This document shows, one piece after another, positions 1 to 8,655 of a DNA stretch of 64,000 nucleotides. The translations under genes were made by a program, and so were the position numbers. Source of the DNA: Hylemonella gracilis str. Niagara R (GTDB taxonomy: Bacteria > Pseudomonadota > Gammaproteobacteria > Burkholderiales > Burkholderiaceae_C); contig NZ_JEMG01000001.1 of assembly GCF_000600295.1 (NCBI RefSeq), positions 1,369,165-1,433,164 on the forward strand, read 5' to 3'. Below the pieces are notes generated by a model that was given only the letters and a program-made list of their open reading frames with translations, was not told where the DNA came from and made no database searches. Position 1 is the stretch's first letter. Each line of letters begins with the position of its first letter.

Positions 1-93
1 AACCGAACCGGCCCGCCTTGCGTGCGGCCGAATGTGAAGCGCGCTTTGCGCGCGGGTTCGATTCCGGCGCCCGGCACGATCGAACCGGCCGCC
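1..93. other. Left-edge non-coding segment with a tRNA-like T-arm
   Basis: No gene can be supported here. Positions 50-72 read like the T-arm of a tRNA (GGTTCGATTCC followed by a GC-rich strand), but the T-stem has a central mismatch, CCA is not encoded, and no matching acceptor strand is present inside the window. It could be the end of a tRNA cut by the window edge, a decayed tRNA remnant, or chance. It lies beyond the end of the leftward aldehyde dehydrogenase gene. Confidence 0.2.
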
Positions 94-1518
94 TCACTCC
101 TCCCAACCCAGCAGCGCCTTCACCTCGAGGTATTCCTCGAAACCGAACACGCCGAACTCCCGCCCGTTGCCGGACTGTTTGTAGCCGCCGAAGGGCAGGC
201 TGCGGTCGAAGGGGGCGCCGTTGAGGTAGACGCGGCCCGCGCGGATGCGGTTGGCCACGGCGCGGGCGCGGCGCACATCCTTGGACTGCACGAAACCGGC
301 CAGGCCGAAGGGCGTGTCGTTGGCGATGGCGATGGCTTCTTCCTCGCTGTCGTAGCTGATGATCGAGAGCACCGGGCCGAAGATTTCCTCGCGGGCGATC
401 AGCATCTGGGGTGTCACGTCACCAAAGACCGTGGGGCGCACGTAATAACCGCGCTGGGTCTGTGGTGGGCGCCCCGTGCCGCCGGCCACCAGAGTCGCGC
501 CTTCGTCCTGGCCTGAACGGATCAGGGCCTGCACCTTGTCGTATTGCGCCTGGCTGACCAGGGGGCCCAGGGTGGTGGCCGGGTCCAACGGGTCGCCCAG
601 GCGGATGGCGGCGACGGCTTCGCGCGCGGCCTCGAAGGCGGCTTCGCGCCGCGCCCGGGGAATGAGCATGCGGGTGGGCGACTGGCAGTTCTGGCCGGCG
701 TTGGTGTAGCAGGCGTGCACGCCCTGGATCACCGCCGCCTTGATGTCTGCGTCGTCGAGGATGATGTTGGCGGACTTGCCGCCCAGCTCCTGCGCGACGC
801 GCTTGACCGTGTCCGCCGCCAGCTTGGCCACCCGGATGCCGGCCGCCGTCGAGCCAGTGAAGGACACCATGTCGATGCCGGGGTGCGCGGCGATCGCCTC
901 GCCCACCGTGGGGCCGTCGCCGTTCACGAGGTTGAAGACGCCCGGCGGCAGGCCAGCCTCGTGCACGATCTGCGCGAACAGCAGGGCGCTCAGCGGCGCG
1001 ACCTCGCTGGGCTTGAGCACCACGGTGCAACCCGTCGCCAGCGCGGGCGCCACCTTGGAGGCCACCTGGTTCAGCGGCCAGTTCCAGGGCGTGATCAGCC
1101 CGCAGACCCCGATGGGTTCGCGGCGCACGATGCCCTTGCCCATGCGCTCCTCGAAGGGGTAGTCGGCCAGCACGCGCGCGGCTTCCTCGAAATGGAAGAG
1201 CGCGACGGTGGCCTGGCGCTCGGTCGCGAAGGTGATGGGCGAACCCATTTCCAGGGTCATGGTCCGCGCCAGTTCCGGCAGGCGGGCCCGAAAGCCCGCG
1301 ATGATCTTGTGCAGCCAGTCCAGGCGCTGCGCGACGCTGGTCTCGGCATAGGCGGGGAAGGCGCGCCGCGCCGCCTGCACGGCGCGGTCCACGTCCTGCC
1401 GTGTACCCAGGCTGATGTGCGCGAAGGTCTCCTCCGTCGCGGGGTTGAGGACGCCGAGGGTCGAGGGCGAGGCCGGCTGCACCCAGGCCCCGTCGATGTA
1501 GAACTTCAATGGATCCAT
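94..1518 (-). CDS. Aldehyde dehydrogenase family protein (NAD(P)+-dependent)
   Basis: A 474-residue protein of normal length for the ALDH superfamily, oxidising an aldehyde to the carboxylate with NAD(P)+ in the cytoplasm. Visible marks are the TPWNWPLN segment near residue 143, the cofactor motif SFTGSTAAG near 219, general-base Glu244 in ELGGKS and nucleophile Cys278 in NAGQNCQS. The start is the ATG preceding DPLKF because AGAAGGAA lies just upstream; the frame stays open further 5' without a better site. It begins 41 bases after the Bug receptor gene ends and on the same strand, so both are probably transcribed from the divergent promoter region at 2.55-2.78 kb. The aldehyde substrate is not evident from sequence. 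Confidence 0.93.
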   Translation of the reverse strand: MDPLKFYIDGAWVQPASPSTLGVLNPATEETFAHISLGTRQDVDRAVQAARRAFPAYAETSVAQRLDWLHKIIAGFRARLPELARTMTLEMGSPITFATERQATVALFHFEEAARVLADYPFEERMGKGIVRREPIGVCGLITPWNWPLNQVASKVAPALATGCTVVLKPSEVAPLSALLFAQIVHEAGLPPGVFNLVNGDGPTVGEAIAAHPGIDMVSFTGSTAAGIRVAKLAADTVKRVAQELGGKSANIILDDADIKAAVIQGVHACYTNAGQNCQSPTRMLIPRARREAAFEAAREAVAAIRLGDPLDPATTLGPLVSQAQYDKVQALIRSGQDEGATLVAGGTGRPPQTQRGYYVRPTVFGDVTPQMLIAREEIFGPVLSIISYDSEEEAIAIANDTPFGLAGFVQSKDVRRARAVANRIRAGRVYLNGAPFDRSLPFGGYKQSGNGREFGVFGFEEYLEVKALLGWEE

Positions 1519-1559
1519 GGTTCCTTCTGTCGTGACGCACGCGCGAAGCGCGCGGCGGT

Positions 1560-2546
1560 TCATTCGAGCGAAATCTTGGCGCTGTCGATGACGCGTTTCC
1601 ACTTCGCCGATTCGTTTGCCATCAGCTCGCTGAGCTGGGCCGGCGTGGCGGCCAGCGGCACCATGCCGAGCGCCGTCAGCTTGGCCTTGCCCTCGGCCGA
1701 GCTGGTGTACTGGTTGATCTCCTTGTTCAGCGCAGCGACGATGTTCTTGGGCAGACCGGCCGGGCCGACAAGGGCACTCCAGACGGTGGCTTCCAGCGGA
1801 ACGCCTTGCTCAGTCGCGGTGGGCAGGTCCGGCAGGCCCGGGTAGCGGGTCTTGGACGCGACGGCCAGGGCCTTCAGGCGGTTGCCCTTGATGTTGGGCT
1901 CCAGGGCCGTGACTGGCGCCGACACGCCATCCACCGTGCCGCCGATGGCGTCGGTCATCGCGGGTGTGTCGCCCTTGTAGGGAATGGAGCGCAGCTCGGC
2001 GCCGGTGTTGAGCCGCAGGTACTCGGTGGCCAGGTGGCCGATGGTGCCGTTGCCCGGGTTCGAGATGAACAGCGGGTTGGGCCGTGACTTGCTCAGGGCG
2101 ACGAACTCCTTCAGGTTGTTCGCCTGCACCGAGGGGTTGACGGCAATGACCAGGGGGATTTCACCCACCAGCGCGATCGGCGTCAGGTCTTTCTGGGCGT
2201 CAAAAGGCATGGGCTTGTACAGCCACTTGTTGTTGGCCAGCGGCCCCGAAGTGCCCAGGGCCAGGGTGTAGCCGTCCGGCGCCGACTTGGCGACGAAGTC
2301 CACGCCGAGGTTGCCGCCCGCGCCGACCTTGTTCTCGACGATGAACTGCTGGCCGAAGCGCGTGCTCAGGTGCTGTGCGATCTGGCGCGCCACCAGGTCC
2401 GAGCTGCCGCCGGGCGCGAAGATGGCGATGATGCGCACCGGCTTGTTGGGCCAGCCGCCGGTGCTCTGGGCTAGCGCAGTGCCCAGCAGGGCGAGGCATG
2501 TCCCGAGGACCGTGGCGAAGGTGCGGAAGAACGTGGCGAATTGCAT
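1560..2546 (-). CDS. Tripartite tricarboxylate transporter substrate-binding protein (Bug/TctC family)
   Basis: A 328-residue periplasmic solute receptor. It has an N-terminal hydrophobic signal peptide ending in ALAQ, then the family opening PNKPVRIIAIFAPGGSSDLVARQIA, shown here as KPVRIIAIFAPGG, and the GNGTIGHLATEYL ligand-loop segment. Bug proteins bind small carboxylates and normally feed TctA/TctB membrane subunits; neither is encoded in the window, so it is an orphan receptor, which is common in Burkholderiales. The start is ATG before QFATFF with GGAG upstream. It heads a two-gene unit with the aldehyde dehydrogenase and diverges from the esterase gene; two TTCCG-type operators lie in between. 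Confidence 0.93.
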   Translation of the reverse strand: MQFATFFRTFATVLGTCLALLGTALAQSTGGWPNKPVRIIAIFAPGGSSDLVARQIAQHLSTRFGQQFIVENKVGAGGNLGVDFVAKSAPDGYTLALGTSGPLANNKWLYKPMPFDAQKDLTPIALVGEIPLVIAVNPSVQANNLKEFVALSKSRPNPLFISNPGNGTIGHLATEYLRLNTGAELRSIPYKGDTPAMTDAIGGTVDGVSAPVTALEPNIKGNRLKALAVASKTRYPGLPDLPTATEQGVPLEATVWSALVGPAGLPKNIVAALNKEINQYTSSAEGKAKLTALGMVPLAATPAQLSELMANESAKWKRVIDSAKISLE

Positions 2547-2616
2547 GGTTGTCTCCAGGTGTTGTGCGCACAGTGTCCGTAGAAACAGGGCCGCCAACAA
2601 TTCGCCATTTCGAGCT

Positions 2617-2631
2617 TTCCGTGGGACGGAA
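2617..2631. promoter_or_regulatory. Putative IclR-type operator, site 1 (TTCCG-N5-CGGAA)
   Basis: Perfect 5+5 inverted repeat, spacer TGGGA, in the 234-base region between the leftward Bug receptor and the rightward esterase. The same repeat recurs at 3895, 13951 and 16044. Assignment to the IclR regulator at 15.2 kb is inference from location and recurrence. Confidence 0.6.
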
Positions 2632-2673
2632 TCTCCGTGACGTCTGTGCGCGTGGTGTCCGGCGGTGGCACAG

Positions 2674-2692
2674 CTTTCTGCTGCGCGGAAAG
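2674..2692. promoter_or_regulatory. Putative IclR-type operator, site 2 (one mismatch)
   Basis: CTTTCTG-CTGCG-CGGAAAG: seven-base arms with one mismatch and the same five-base spacing as the other sites. It is 43 bases to the right of site 1 in the same divergent intergenic region and closer to the esterase gene. Confidence 0.45.
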
Positions 2693-2780
2693 TCCGTAAA
2701 TCGCGCTTGTGCCCGGAAACGGCCCGCGCCATCCTGCGCCGGCCCGGTAACACCAAGACACAACACGAGGAGACAAACCC

Positions 2781-3863
2781 ATGAACCACGACAAGACCCC
2801 TTCCGGCTGCTGGAGAGCGCACTGCCAGCGCCTTGCCTTGGCGAGCCTGGCCGTAGTGCTCGCTGGCACCGCCGTCGCGCAAGGCACGCGCGCGCCCGCT
2901 GCCTCGGGCTCCAAGCCGCCGATCGTCCTGGAATCGACTGGCGCCTATGAAGTGGGCGGCAAGGTCATCCGCAACCCCGACAACCCAGCGCAGACACTTT
3001 CTTGTGACCACGGTTACGTCGAGTACTTCATCCCGCAGAACCGGCGCCAGGTCGGCCTGATCCTCTGGCACAGCTCCAGCACCAAGGTTTGGGAAAACCG
3101 CTGGGACGGCGGCGAAGGCTACAAGAGCCTCTTCCTGCGCCAGCGTTACCCGGTCTACCTGTGGGACGGCCCGCGTGTCGGCCGCGCCAACTGGAGCTGT
3201 GAGCCGATCAACTACAAGCCGGATTACTTCGACCAGCGCAACTACCTCGCCTGGCGCTTCGGTCCTTCGTTCATGAACTGGCACCCGGGCGTGCAGTTCC
3301 CCACCGGCGACGCCGAGGCCTGGAACCAGGCCACGCGCGCGCGTTATGACGAATTCGACACGCTGGACAACGCGCTGCTGCAGGGCGAGGCCGGTGGCCA
3401 GGCGATTGACAAGCTGGGCCCCGTGGTCGCGGTGACCAACTCGGCCGGCGGCTGGCGCGCGCTGCTGTCGGCCTTGAACGCGAAGACCAACAACATGAAA
3501 GGCATCGTTGCCTACGAAACCCCGGGTTTCGTCTTCCCCGAGGGCGAGGGCGTGCCACCTGCCCCCAAGGCGCCCTTCGGCCCCAACGCCGTGCCGCTGG
3601 TCGAGTTCATGAAGCTGACCAAGTTCCCCATGCAGATGGTGTTCGGCGACCACACCGCCACGCACCCGACCTGGTCGGTCCATCTGAAGAACGCGCGGAC
3701 CTTCTGCGAGGTGGTCAACAAGCACGGCGGCGACTGTGAAGTGCTGCTGTTGGCCGACGCCGGCCTGCAGGGCAACACCCACATCCCCTTCGCCGACCTG
3801 AACAACGAGGCGGTGGCGGCCGAGCTGTCCAAGTGGCTGCGGCGCAAGGGGCTGGACAAGTGA
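2781..3863 (+). CDS. Secreted alpha/beta-hydrolase, probable esterase (esterase 713-like)
   Basis: A 360-residue protein with a Sec signal peptide (hydrophobic stretch near residues 16-33, cleavage near AVAQ) so it is probably periplasmic. The fold is suggested by an early HSSSTKVWE segment (oxyanion region), a nucleophile elbow TNSAGGW (Ser near residue 219) and a late HIPFADLNN segment that may carry the catalytic His. This layout resembles the secreted bacterial esterase 713 group. GAGG lies before the ATG. It diverges from the Bug receptor/aldehyde dehydrogenase unit and ends 31 bases before operator site 3, so it may release the acid that the downstream CoA operon uses. Substrate is unknown. 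Confidence 0.75.
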   Translation: MNHDKTPSGCWRAHCQRLALASLAVVLAGTAVAQGTRAPAASGSKPPIVLESTGAYEVGGKVIRNPDNPAQTLSCDHGYVEYFIPQNRRQVGLILWHSSSTKVWENRWDGGEGYKSLFLRQRYPVYLWDGPRVGRANWSCEPINYKPDYFDQRNYLAWRFGPSFMNWHPGVQFPTGDAEAWNQATRARYDEFDTLDNALLQGEAGGQAIDKLGPVVAVTNSAGGWRALLSALNAKTNNMKGIVAYETPGFVFPEGEGVPPAPKAPFGPNAVPLVEFMKLTKFPMQMVFGDHTATHPTWSVHLKNARTFCEVVNKHGGDCEVLLLADAGLQGNTHIPFADLNNEAVAAELSKWLRRKGLDK

Positions 3864-3894
3864 TCGGCCAGCGGGCGCGGAAGGGGCCCCTGCA

Positions 3895-3909
3895 TTCCGC
3901 GCCACGGAA
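3895..3909. promoter_or_regulatory. Putative IclR-type operator, site 3 (TTCCG-N5-CGGAA)
   Basis: Perfect repeat with spacer CGCCA, about 100 bases upstream of the first gene of the MaoC/acyl-CoA synthetase operon, in the 148-base gap after the esterase gene. Confidence 0.6.
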
Positions 3910-4011
3910 CAAGCCAACAATCCGCTTGGGGCCAGGCCGAGGCTGATGCATCCTCGGGCGCAACAGAAACAGATGCAGCCGCACTGTGTTGCGCAGACTT
4001 TGAGGAGCCCC

Positions 4012-4488
4012 ATGCCCGCGCGTTTTTTTGAAGACTTCCAACTGGGCGAGAGCTGGGAAAGCCCCGCCTTCCCCGTCTCGGCGGACGAGATCGTGGCTTT
4101 CGCGCAGCGCTTCGATCCGCAGCCCATGCACACCGACGCGGTGCGCGCGGCTGCGGGCCCCTTCAAGACCTTGGTCGCGAGCGGCTGGCATGTGGCCTCG
4201 CTGGCGATGCGCGAGTTCGTGCGCGCTGGCGGTTATGGCGACACACCGATGGTGGGGCTGGGCATCGACGAACTGCGCTGGCAGGCGCCGGTGCGCGCGG
4301 GTGACGTGCTCACCGTGCGCCGCGAGATCGTCGAGCTGCGGCGCTCGGCCTCCAACCCCGGTCACGGCATCGTGCGCACCCGTGTCACGGTGCGCCGGCA
4401 GGACGGTACCGTGGCCATGTCCTTGGTCAGCGCCGGGCGGGTGCCCGCGCGTGTTGCCACGCCGGCGTCCAGCGGGGAGGGCGCATGA
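4012..4488 (+). CDS. MaoC-like hot-dog hydratase/dehydratase (first copy)
   Basis: A 158-residue single-domain protein of the MaoC family, whose members hydrate enoyl-CoA or dehydrate hydroxyacyl-CoA thioesters. The conserved hydratase stretch reads FAQRFDPQPMHTDA near residues 32-45, with Asp and His in the usual catalytic positions. The ATG is chosen because TGAGGAG precedes it; upstream sequence is open but lacks a site. It overlaps the next gene by four bases (ATGA), so translation is coupled. Together with that gene it may form a heteromeric hydratase, since two different MaoC subunits side by side are typical of such pairs. Confidence 0.85.
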   Translation: MPARFFEDFQLGESWESPAFPVSADEIVAFAQRFDPQPMHTDAVRAAAGPFKTLVASGWHVASLAMREFVRAGGYGDTPMVGLGIDELRWQAPVRAGDVLTVRREIVELRRSASNPGHGIVRTRVTVRRQDGTVAMSLVSAGRVPARVATPASSGEGA

Positions 4489-5009
4489 ACCTGCCGGACC
4501 GCCTGGTGCTGGAACCCGACACGGTGGGCACCTCGGCCGGCGCAACGGCCATTGTGACCGTGGAACATGCTGCCGACCTCGCGGCCTACGTGGGCCGCCC
4601 GCTGGGCACCAGCGCCTGGGTCGTTCTCGACCAGGCCAAGATCGACGCCTTCGCAGCGCTTACTGGTGACGACCACTGGATCCACGTTGACGTGGAACGC
4701 GCGGGCCGCGAGATGCCGGGCGGCAAGACCATCGTCCACGGTTTTCTCGTCCTCTCCCTCATTCCCTTCCTGCAGCGCGGCATCTACACGGTGCGCCAGC
4801 GCGGCAAGGGCCTGAACTACGGCTGCAACCGCGTGCGCTTCACCGCGCCCGTGCCGGTGGGTTCGCGCGTGCGCCTACGTCAGTCGCTCAAGGACTGCCA
4901 GCGGCTGGCGGACGGCGTGCGTCTCACCTTCGAGTCCACCATCGAGATCGAGGGGCAGGAACGCCCCGCGCTGGTGGCCGACACCCTGCTTCAGATCTTC
5001 GACCTTTAG
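4485..5009 (+). CDS. MaoC-like hot-dog hydratase/dehydratase (second copy)
   Basis: A 174-residue MaoC-family protein, distinct in sequence from the preceding one. The motif FAALTGDDHWIHVD near residues 64-77 carries the catalytic Asp/His pair, followed by GGKTIVHGFLVLSL, a typical (R)-hydratase signature. It is translationally coupled to the first copy and ends 13 bases before the acyl-CoA synthetase. The operon composition (ligase, two hydratases, dehydrogenase) fits beta-oxidation-like processing of a CoA-activated acid, but the chain and branching of that acid cannot be read from sequence. Confidence 0.88.
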   Translation: MNLPDRLVLEPDTVGTSAGATAIVTVEHAADLAAYVGRPLGTSAWVVLDQAKIDAFAALTGDDHWIHVDVERAGREMPGGKTIVHGFLVLSLIPFLQRGIYTVRQRGKGLNYGCNRVRFTAPVPVGSRVRLRQSLKDCQRLADGVRLTFESTIEIEGQERPALVADTLLQIFDL

Positions 5010-5022
5010 CGCCACGACACGC

Positions 5023-6699
5023 ATGATGACGAACCCCGACGACTCCCTCCAGGCCTTCAAGCCCTTTGCCGACATCATCGCGGCCCACGCGCAGGCGCGC
5101 CCTGAAGCCGTCGCCTTCCGCGTGGAGGACCGCACCCTGGACTGGCGCGCGCTGCAAGGCCGCGTCAACGAGGTGGCGCGCGCGCTGCTGCGCGATGGCA
5201 TCGCGCCCGGCGACCGCGTTGCCCTGCTGGGTTTCGCGTCCCTGTCCTACGTCGAATGCTTCTTCGGCATCGTCGCGGCCCGTGCCTGCGTGGTGCCGCT
5301 GCCCGTGTCTGCCAGCGTCGAAACGCTGGAGGCCCTGCTGGCGGACTGCGACGCCAAGTTGCTCTTCGTTGATCCCGATGTGGGCGACGCGATCCTGGAC
5401 ATGACCGGGCGGCTCGCTGCGCTGCAGGTTGTTCCCTTCGGCCGCGCGGGCGCGGAGGGTGGGGTCTACGCGGCGTGGCGCACGCATGGGCAATCGGTGG
5501 GGCAAGCCGTGGGACTGGCAGGCCAGGCAGTGCAGGAAGGACTCAGCGGCGCGCCCCTGCCGCAGTCCCAAGCCGAGGACCCGTTCAACATCATCTACAG
5601 CTCGGGCACCACGGGCCTGCCCAAGGGCATCGTGCACCTGCACGGCATGCGGCAGCAGCAGGCCAGCCGCAAGGGTTTCTTCACGCCGCAGGCGCGCACG
5701 CTGCTGTCCACCCCGATGTACTCCAACACCACCCTCATGCCCATGCTGGGCACGCTGGTCAACGGCGGCACGACCTTGCTGATGCGCAAGTTCGACGCGG
5801 GGCGTTACCTGGCCCTCGCCCAGGCGCAGCGCGCCACCCACACCATGCTGGTACCGGTGCAGTACCAGCGCCTGCTGGCCCATCCCGATTTCGCGGGCAG
5901 TGATTTGTCTGCGCTGGAACTCAGCCAGTCCACCGGCGCGCCCATGGACCTGGCCCTCAAGCGCGACATCCTGTGGCGCTGGCCCGGGCGCTTCCTGGAG
6001 GTCTATGGCATGACCGAGGGCGGCGGCTCCTGCTTCCTCGATGCGCGTGCGCACCCGGACAAGCTGGCCACCGTGGGCCGGCCGGCGCACGGCTCGGAGG
6101 TGTTCCTGATCGACGAGACCGGGCGGCGTTTGTCCGAGGGACAGCCTGGCGCTGTGGGTGAGGTCGTGGGCCGCTCGCCCTACATGATGGCCGGTTACCA
6201 CAACCGTCCCGAAGCGACGGCGCAGCTGCGCTGGCTGGACGAGCAGGGCCGCGTGTACCACCGCAGCGGCGACATCGGCCGTTTTGATGAAGACGGCTTC
6301 CTGATCTTGCTGGACCGCATCAAGGACGTGATCATCTCCGGCGGCCACAATATCTACGCTTCCGACCTCGAAGCCGTGCTGGCCCGGCATGCGGACGTGG
6401 CGGATTCGGCCGTGATCGGCGTGCCCAGCAGCGCTTGGGGCGAAACCCCGCTGGCCCTGGTCGTGCCCAAGCCCGGCGCCCGTCTGGACCCGGACGCCCT
6501 GCGCGACTGGGTCAATGCCCAGGTGGGCAAGACCCAGCGCCTCTCGGGCGTGGAGTTGCGTGCGGCGCTGCCCCGCAACGCCCTGGGCAAACTGTCGAAA
6601 AAGGAACTGCGCACGCCGTACTGGGAGACCCGTGGGGAAACCAGCGGGGAAACCCGGGACGGCGCGCGGCAAGAGCAAACCAAGGCGCCTTCACCATGA
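5023..6699 (+). CDS. AMP-binding acyl-CoA synthetase (ANL superfamily)
   Basis: A 558-residue cytoplasmic ligase that adenylates a carboxylic acid and transfers it to CoA. Core motifs are IIYSSGTTGLPKG (residues ~191-203, ATP P-loop), YGMTEGGG (~328), HRSGDIGRFDEDGF (~416, ribose-binding Asp), KDVIISGGHNIYASDLE (hinge) and the C-terminal lysine region GKLSKKEL near residue 528. The gene begins ATGATG; either could serve. The stop overlaps the following ATG (ATGA). It is the probable entry step of the operon and would act on the product of the esterase/receptor system if that reading is correct. Confidence 0.93.
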   Translation: MMTNPDDSLQAFKPFADIIAAHAQARPEAVAFRVEDRTLDWRALQGRVNEVARALLRDGIAPGDRVALLGFASLSYVECFFGIVAARACVVPLPVSASVETLEALLADCDAKLLFVDPDVGDAILDMTGRLAALQVVPFGRAGAEGGVYAAWRTHGQSVGQAVGLAGQAVQEGLSGAPLPQSQAEDPFNIIYSSGTTGLPKGIVHLHGMRQQQASRKGFFTPQARTLLSTPMYSNTTLMPMLGTLVNGGTTLLMRKFDAGRYLALAQAQRATHTMLVPVQYQRLLAHPDFAGSDLSALELSQSTGAPMDLALKRDILWRWPGRFLEVYGMTEGGGSCFLDARAHPDKLATVGRPAHGSEVFLIDETGRRLSEGQPGAVGEVVGRSPYMMAGYHNRPEATAQLRWLDEQGRVYHRSGDIGRFDEDGFLILLDRIKDVIISGGHNIYASDLEAVLARHADVADSAVIGVPSSAWGETPLALVVPKPGARLDPDALRDWVNAQVGKTQRLSGVELRAALPRNALGKLSKKELRTPYWETRGETSGETRDGARQEQTKAPSP

Positions 6700-7499
6700 A
6701 CACCAACGACCGATCTGCCACTGCAACCTCCAAAGAACGCCGGCCCGTGTGCATCGTCACCGGCGCTTCGTCCGGCATCGGCGCGGCCACCGCGCTGCTG
6801 TTCGCGCAACGCGGCCACGACGTGGTGATCAACTACGCCAGCCAGGCCGATGCCGCCGAGCGCGTCGCGGACCAGTGCCGCGCGGCGGGCGCCGAGGCCC
6901 TGGTGGTGCGCGCCGACGTGGCCGACGACGCGCAATGCCGCGCCCTGGCCGAGGAAGTGCGGCGGTTCTGGGGCCGGGCCGACGTGCTGGTCAACAGCGC
7001 CGGCATCACGACGAAGTTCGCCGACCTCAAGGACCTGGACGCGCTGTCCGCCGCTGACTTCGAAGCCATCTACCGCGTCAACGTCATCGGCACCTTCCAG
7101 ATGTGCCGCGCCGTTGCGCCCCTGATGAAGGGCGCGCCCGCGCCCGCCATCGTCAACATCTCGTCCATGGGTGGGCGCATGGGCACCGGTTCGTCCATGG
7201 CCTACGCCGCCTCCAAGGGCGCCGTCAACACGCTGACGCTGTCGCTCGCGCGCGCGCTGGCCCCGGCCATCCGCGTCAACGCCGTGCTGCCCGGCATGGT
7301 GGACGGCCAGTGGCTGCGCAAGGGCCTGGGCGAAACCGTCTTCCAGGAGCGCCGCAAGCGCTACGAAGCCCGCGCCCTGCTCGGCGCCGTGGTGCAACCG
7401 GAGGACGTGGCGCGTGCCGCTTACGGGCTGGCCACCGAGGCCCTCAAGCAGACCGGGCAGTTGATCGATCTGGAGGGAGGATTTCTGCTGGGGGCTTGA
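6696..7499 (+). CDS. Short-chain dehydrogenase/reductase (SDR) family oxidoreductase
   Basis: A 267-residue classical SDR. The Rossmann motif TGASSGIG is near residues 20-27, followed by LVNSAG, the catalytic Ser in IVNISSMGG and YAASK with the catalytic Tyr and Lys. The chosen ATG (before NTNDRS) overlaps the acyl-CoA synthetase stop by four bases, making it the fourth coupled gene of the operon. It likely reduces or oxidises a 3-hydroxyacyl-CoA or similar carbonyl intermediate with NAD(P)(H). It ends two bases before a convergent reductase-like gene, which marks the right end of this catabolic unit. Confidence 0.92.
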   Translation: MNTNDRSATATSKERRPVCIVTGASSGIGAATALLFAQRGHDVVINYASQADAAERVADQCRAAGAEALVVRADVADDAQCRALAEEVRRFWGRADVLVNSAGITTKFADLKDLDALSAADFEAIYRVNVIGTFQMCRAVAPLMKGAPAPAIVNISSMGGRMGTGSSMAYAASKGAVNTLTLSLARALAPAIRVNAVLPGMVDGQWLRKGLGETVFQERRKRYEARALLGAVVQPEDVARAAYGLATEALKQTGQLIDLEGGFLLGA

Positions 7500-7501
7500 G
7501 T

Positions 7502-8059
7502 TCAGCGCGCGCGCCGGTAGTGCATGACAACCGCGCCGCAGCGCAGCGGCTTTGCCGAGATCAGCTCGAGCCGTCGTGTGCTGGTTAGCCCGCCCTGGTA
7601 CAGGGTCGGGCCGTGGCCCGCGATTCGAGGGTGGACGAGGAACCGGTACTCGTCGATCAAATCCAGCCGGTCCAGCGCGGCCGCGAGCTTGCCGCTACCA
7701 AGGAGCACGCCGTCCGGCGTCGCGTCCTTCAGCTTGCTCACTGCGGTGCGCAGGTCGCCGGCGATGAGGTGGCTGTTGTTCCAGGGGAAGTCCTTGCGCG
7801 TCGACGAGACCACATACTTCAGCTTGGCCTCCAGCTTGACCGCCCATTCGCGCATCGCCGCCGGTGCCTCCGTGTCGCCCCGGGCCACCGCCGGCCAGTA
7901 GCCCTCCATCATCTCGTAGGTGACGCGGCCCCAGAGCATCGCTCCGCTCTCGTTCATGAGCTGGGTGAAGAAGGCGTGTGTCTCGTCATCGGCGATGCCT
8001 TCCTGGTGGTCGACACAGCCGTCCAGGGTGAGGTTGAGGCTGAAGGTCAGGAGTCCCAT
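7502..8059 (-). CDS. Dihydrofolate reductase / RibD C-terminal family protein
   Basis: A 185-residue protein of the RibD C-terminal-like group. It opens with the typical LLTFSLNLTLDGCVDH, has GRVTYEMMEGYWP near residue 43 and the late stretch IDEYRFLVHPRIAGHGPTL. Members are NADPH-dependent reductases of unknown substrate, often found as single genes. It is convergent with the SDR gene. No partner gene suggests a job, and no antifolate role should be assumed. Confidence 0.88.
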   Translation of the reverse strand: MGLLTFSLNLTLDGCVDHQEGIADDETHAFFTQLMNESGAMLWGRVTYEMMEGYWPAVARGDTEAPAAMREWAVKLEAKLKYVVSSTRKDFPWNNSHLIAGDLRTAVSKLKDATPDGVLLGSGKLAAALDRLDLIDEYRFLVHPRIAGHGPTLYQGGLTSTRRLELISAKPLRCGAVVMHYRRAR

Positions 8060-8159
8060 GGTGGTTTCCGTTCAAGATGTGCGATGGGATTGATACGTCC
8101 AGGTTTGGCAAGCCCCGTTCCACCCATGGACGCCACTCCTGGCGGCGCAATGCATCAAG

Positions 8160-8471
8160 CTAGCTTTTTGGTTTTGAAAAGAAGCGAGCCAGTTTTTTGC
8201 CAAGTACCGCACCAGCGGCGCCGGCAATTCCTGCGCACATCACCTGCAGCCCGTTGATGCCGCCTCCACTTGGGCGGCCAAAAAGGAAGGGAGCAGCCAT
8301 TTGAAAAGTGAGCATGGATAGCCCAAGACCGACCCAACCACCAATGCGCTCCGCAGATGTGGGTTTGCTTGTCGTAGATGACGGTTGTTGTTCAACAGGT
8401 AGAGAGGTCGCGCAGATGACGCAGTGAGAACGGCCTAGCGTGTTGTCTGTTCCGCAGTTTGAACAAAGCAT
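8160..8471 (-). CDS. Small zinc-ribbon protein with membrane-associating tail
   Basis: A 103-residue protein starting MLCSNCGTDN, with two CxxC knuckles (CSNC and CVIC) in the first 25 residues that form a probable zinc ribbon. A Ser/Thr-rich linker follows, then a hydrophobic glycine-rich region (LGLSMLTFQMAAPFLF and VMCAGIAGAAGAVLG) that could form two membrane passes, and a basic end. The ATG was chosen because the zinc ribbon begins right there. The local sequence is visibly AT-richer than its surroundings. I do not recognise a function. Confidence 0.6.
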   Translation of the reverse strand: MLCSNCGTDNTLGRSHCVICATSLPVEQQPSSTTSKPTSAERIGGWVGLGLSMLTFQMAAPFLFGRPSGGGINGLQVMCAGIAGAAGAVLGKKLARFFSKPKS

Positions 8472-8655
8472 GGTTAGATCAGAGTTTTTTGACAAGAATT
8501 GGCTACTGAATCGCCTAGTGTTTTGGATCAATTTCGACCCATAGAAGCCGGACACCAACTTAGAAATAGAGGTGAGGGTCGGTCGGAGCGCAACGTAGAG
8601 AACCACAAGCGTAGATTTTGGCTGTGCACCTTAACTGCCGTGTTGTGCTGTTTTC

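Noticed and set aside
40-90. Complete tRNA gene at the left edge
   Set aside because: A T-arm-like run exists, but the T-stem is mismatched, no acceptor 5' strand lies in the window and CCA is absent. Kept only as a low-confidence segment.
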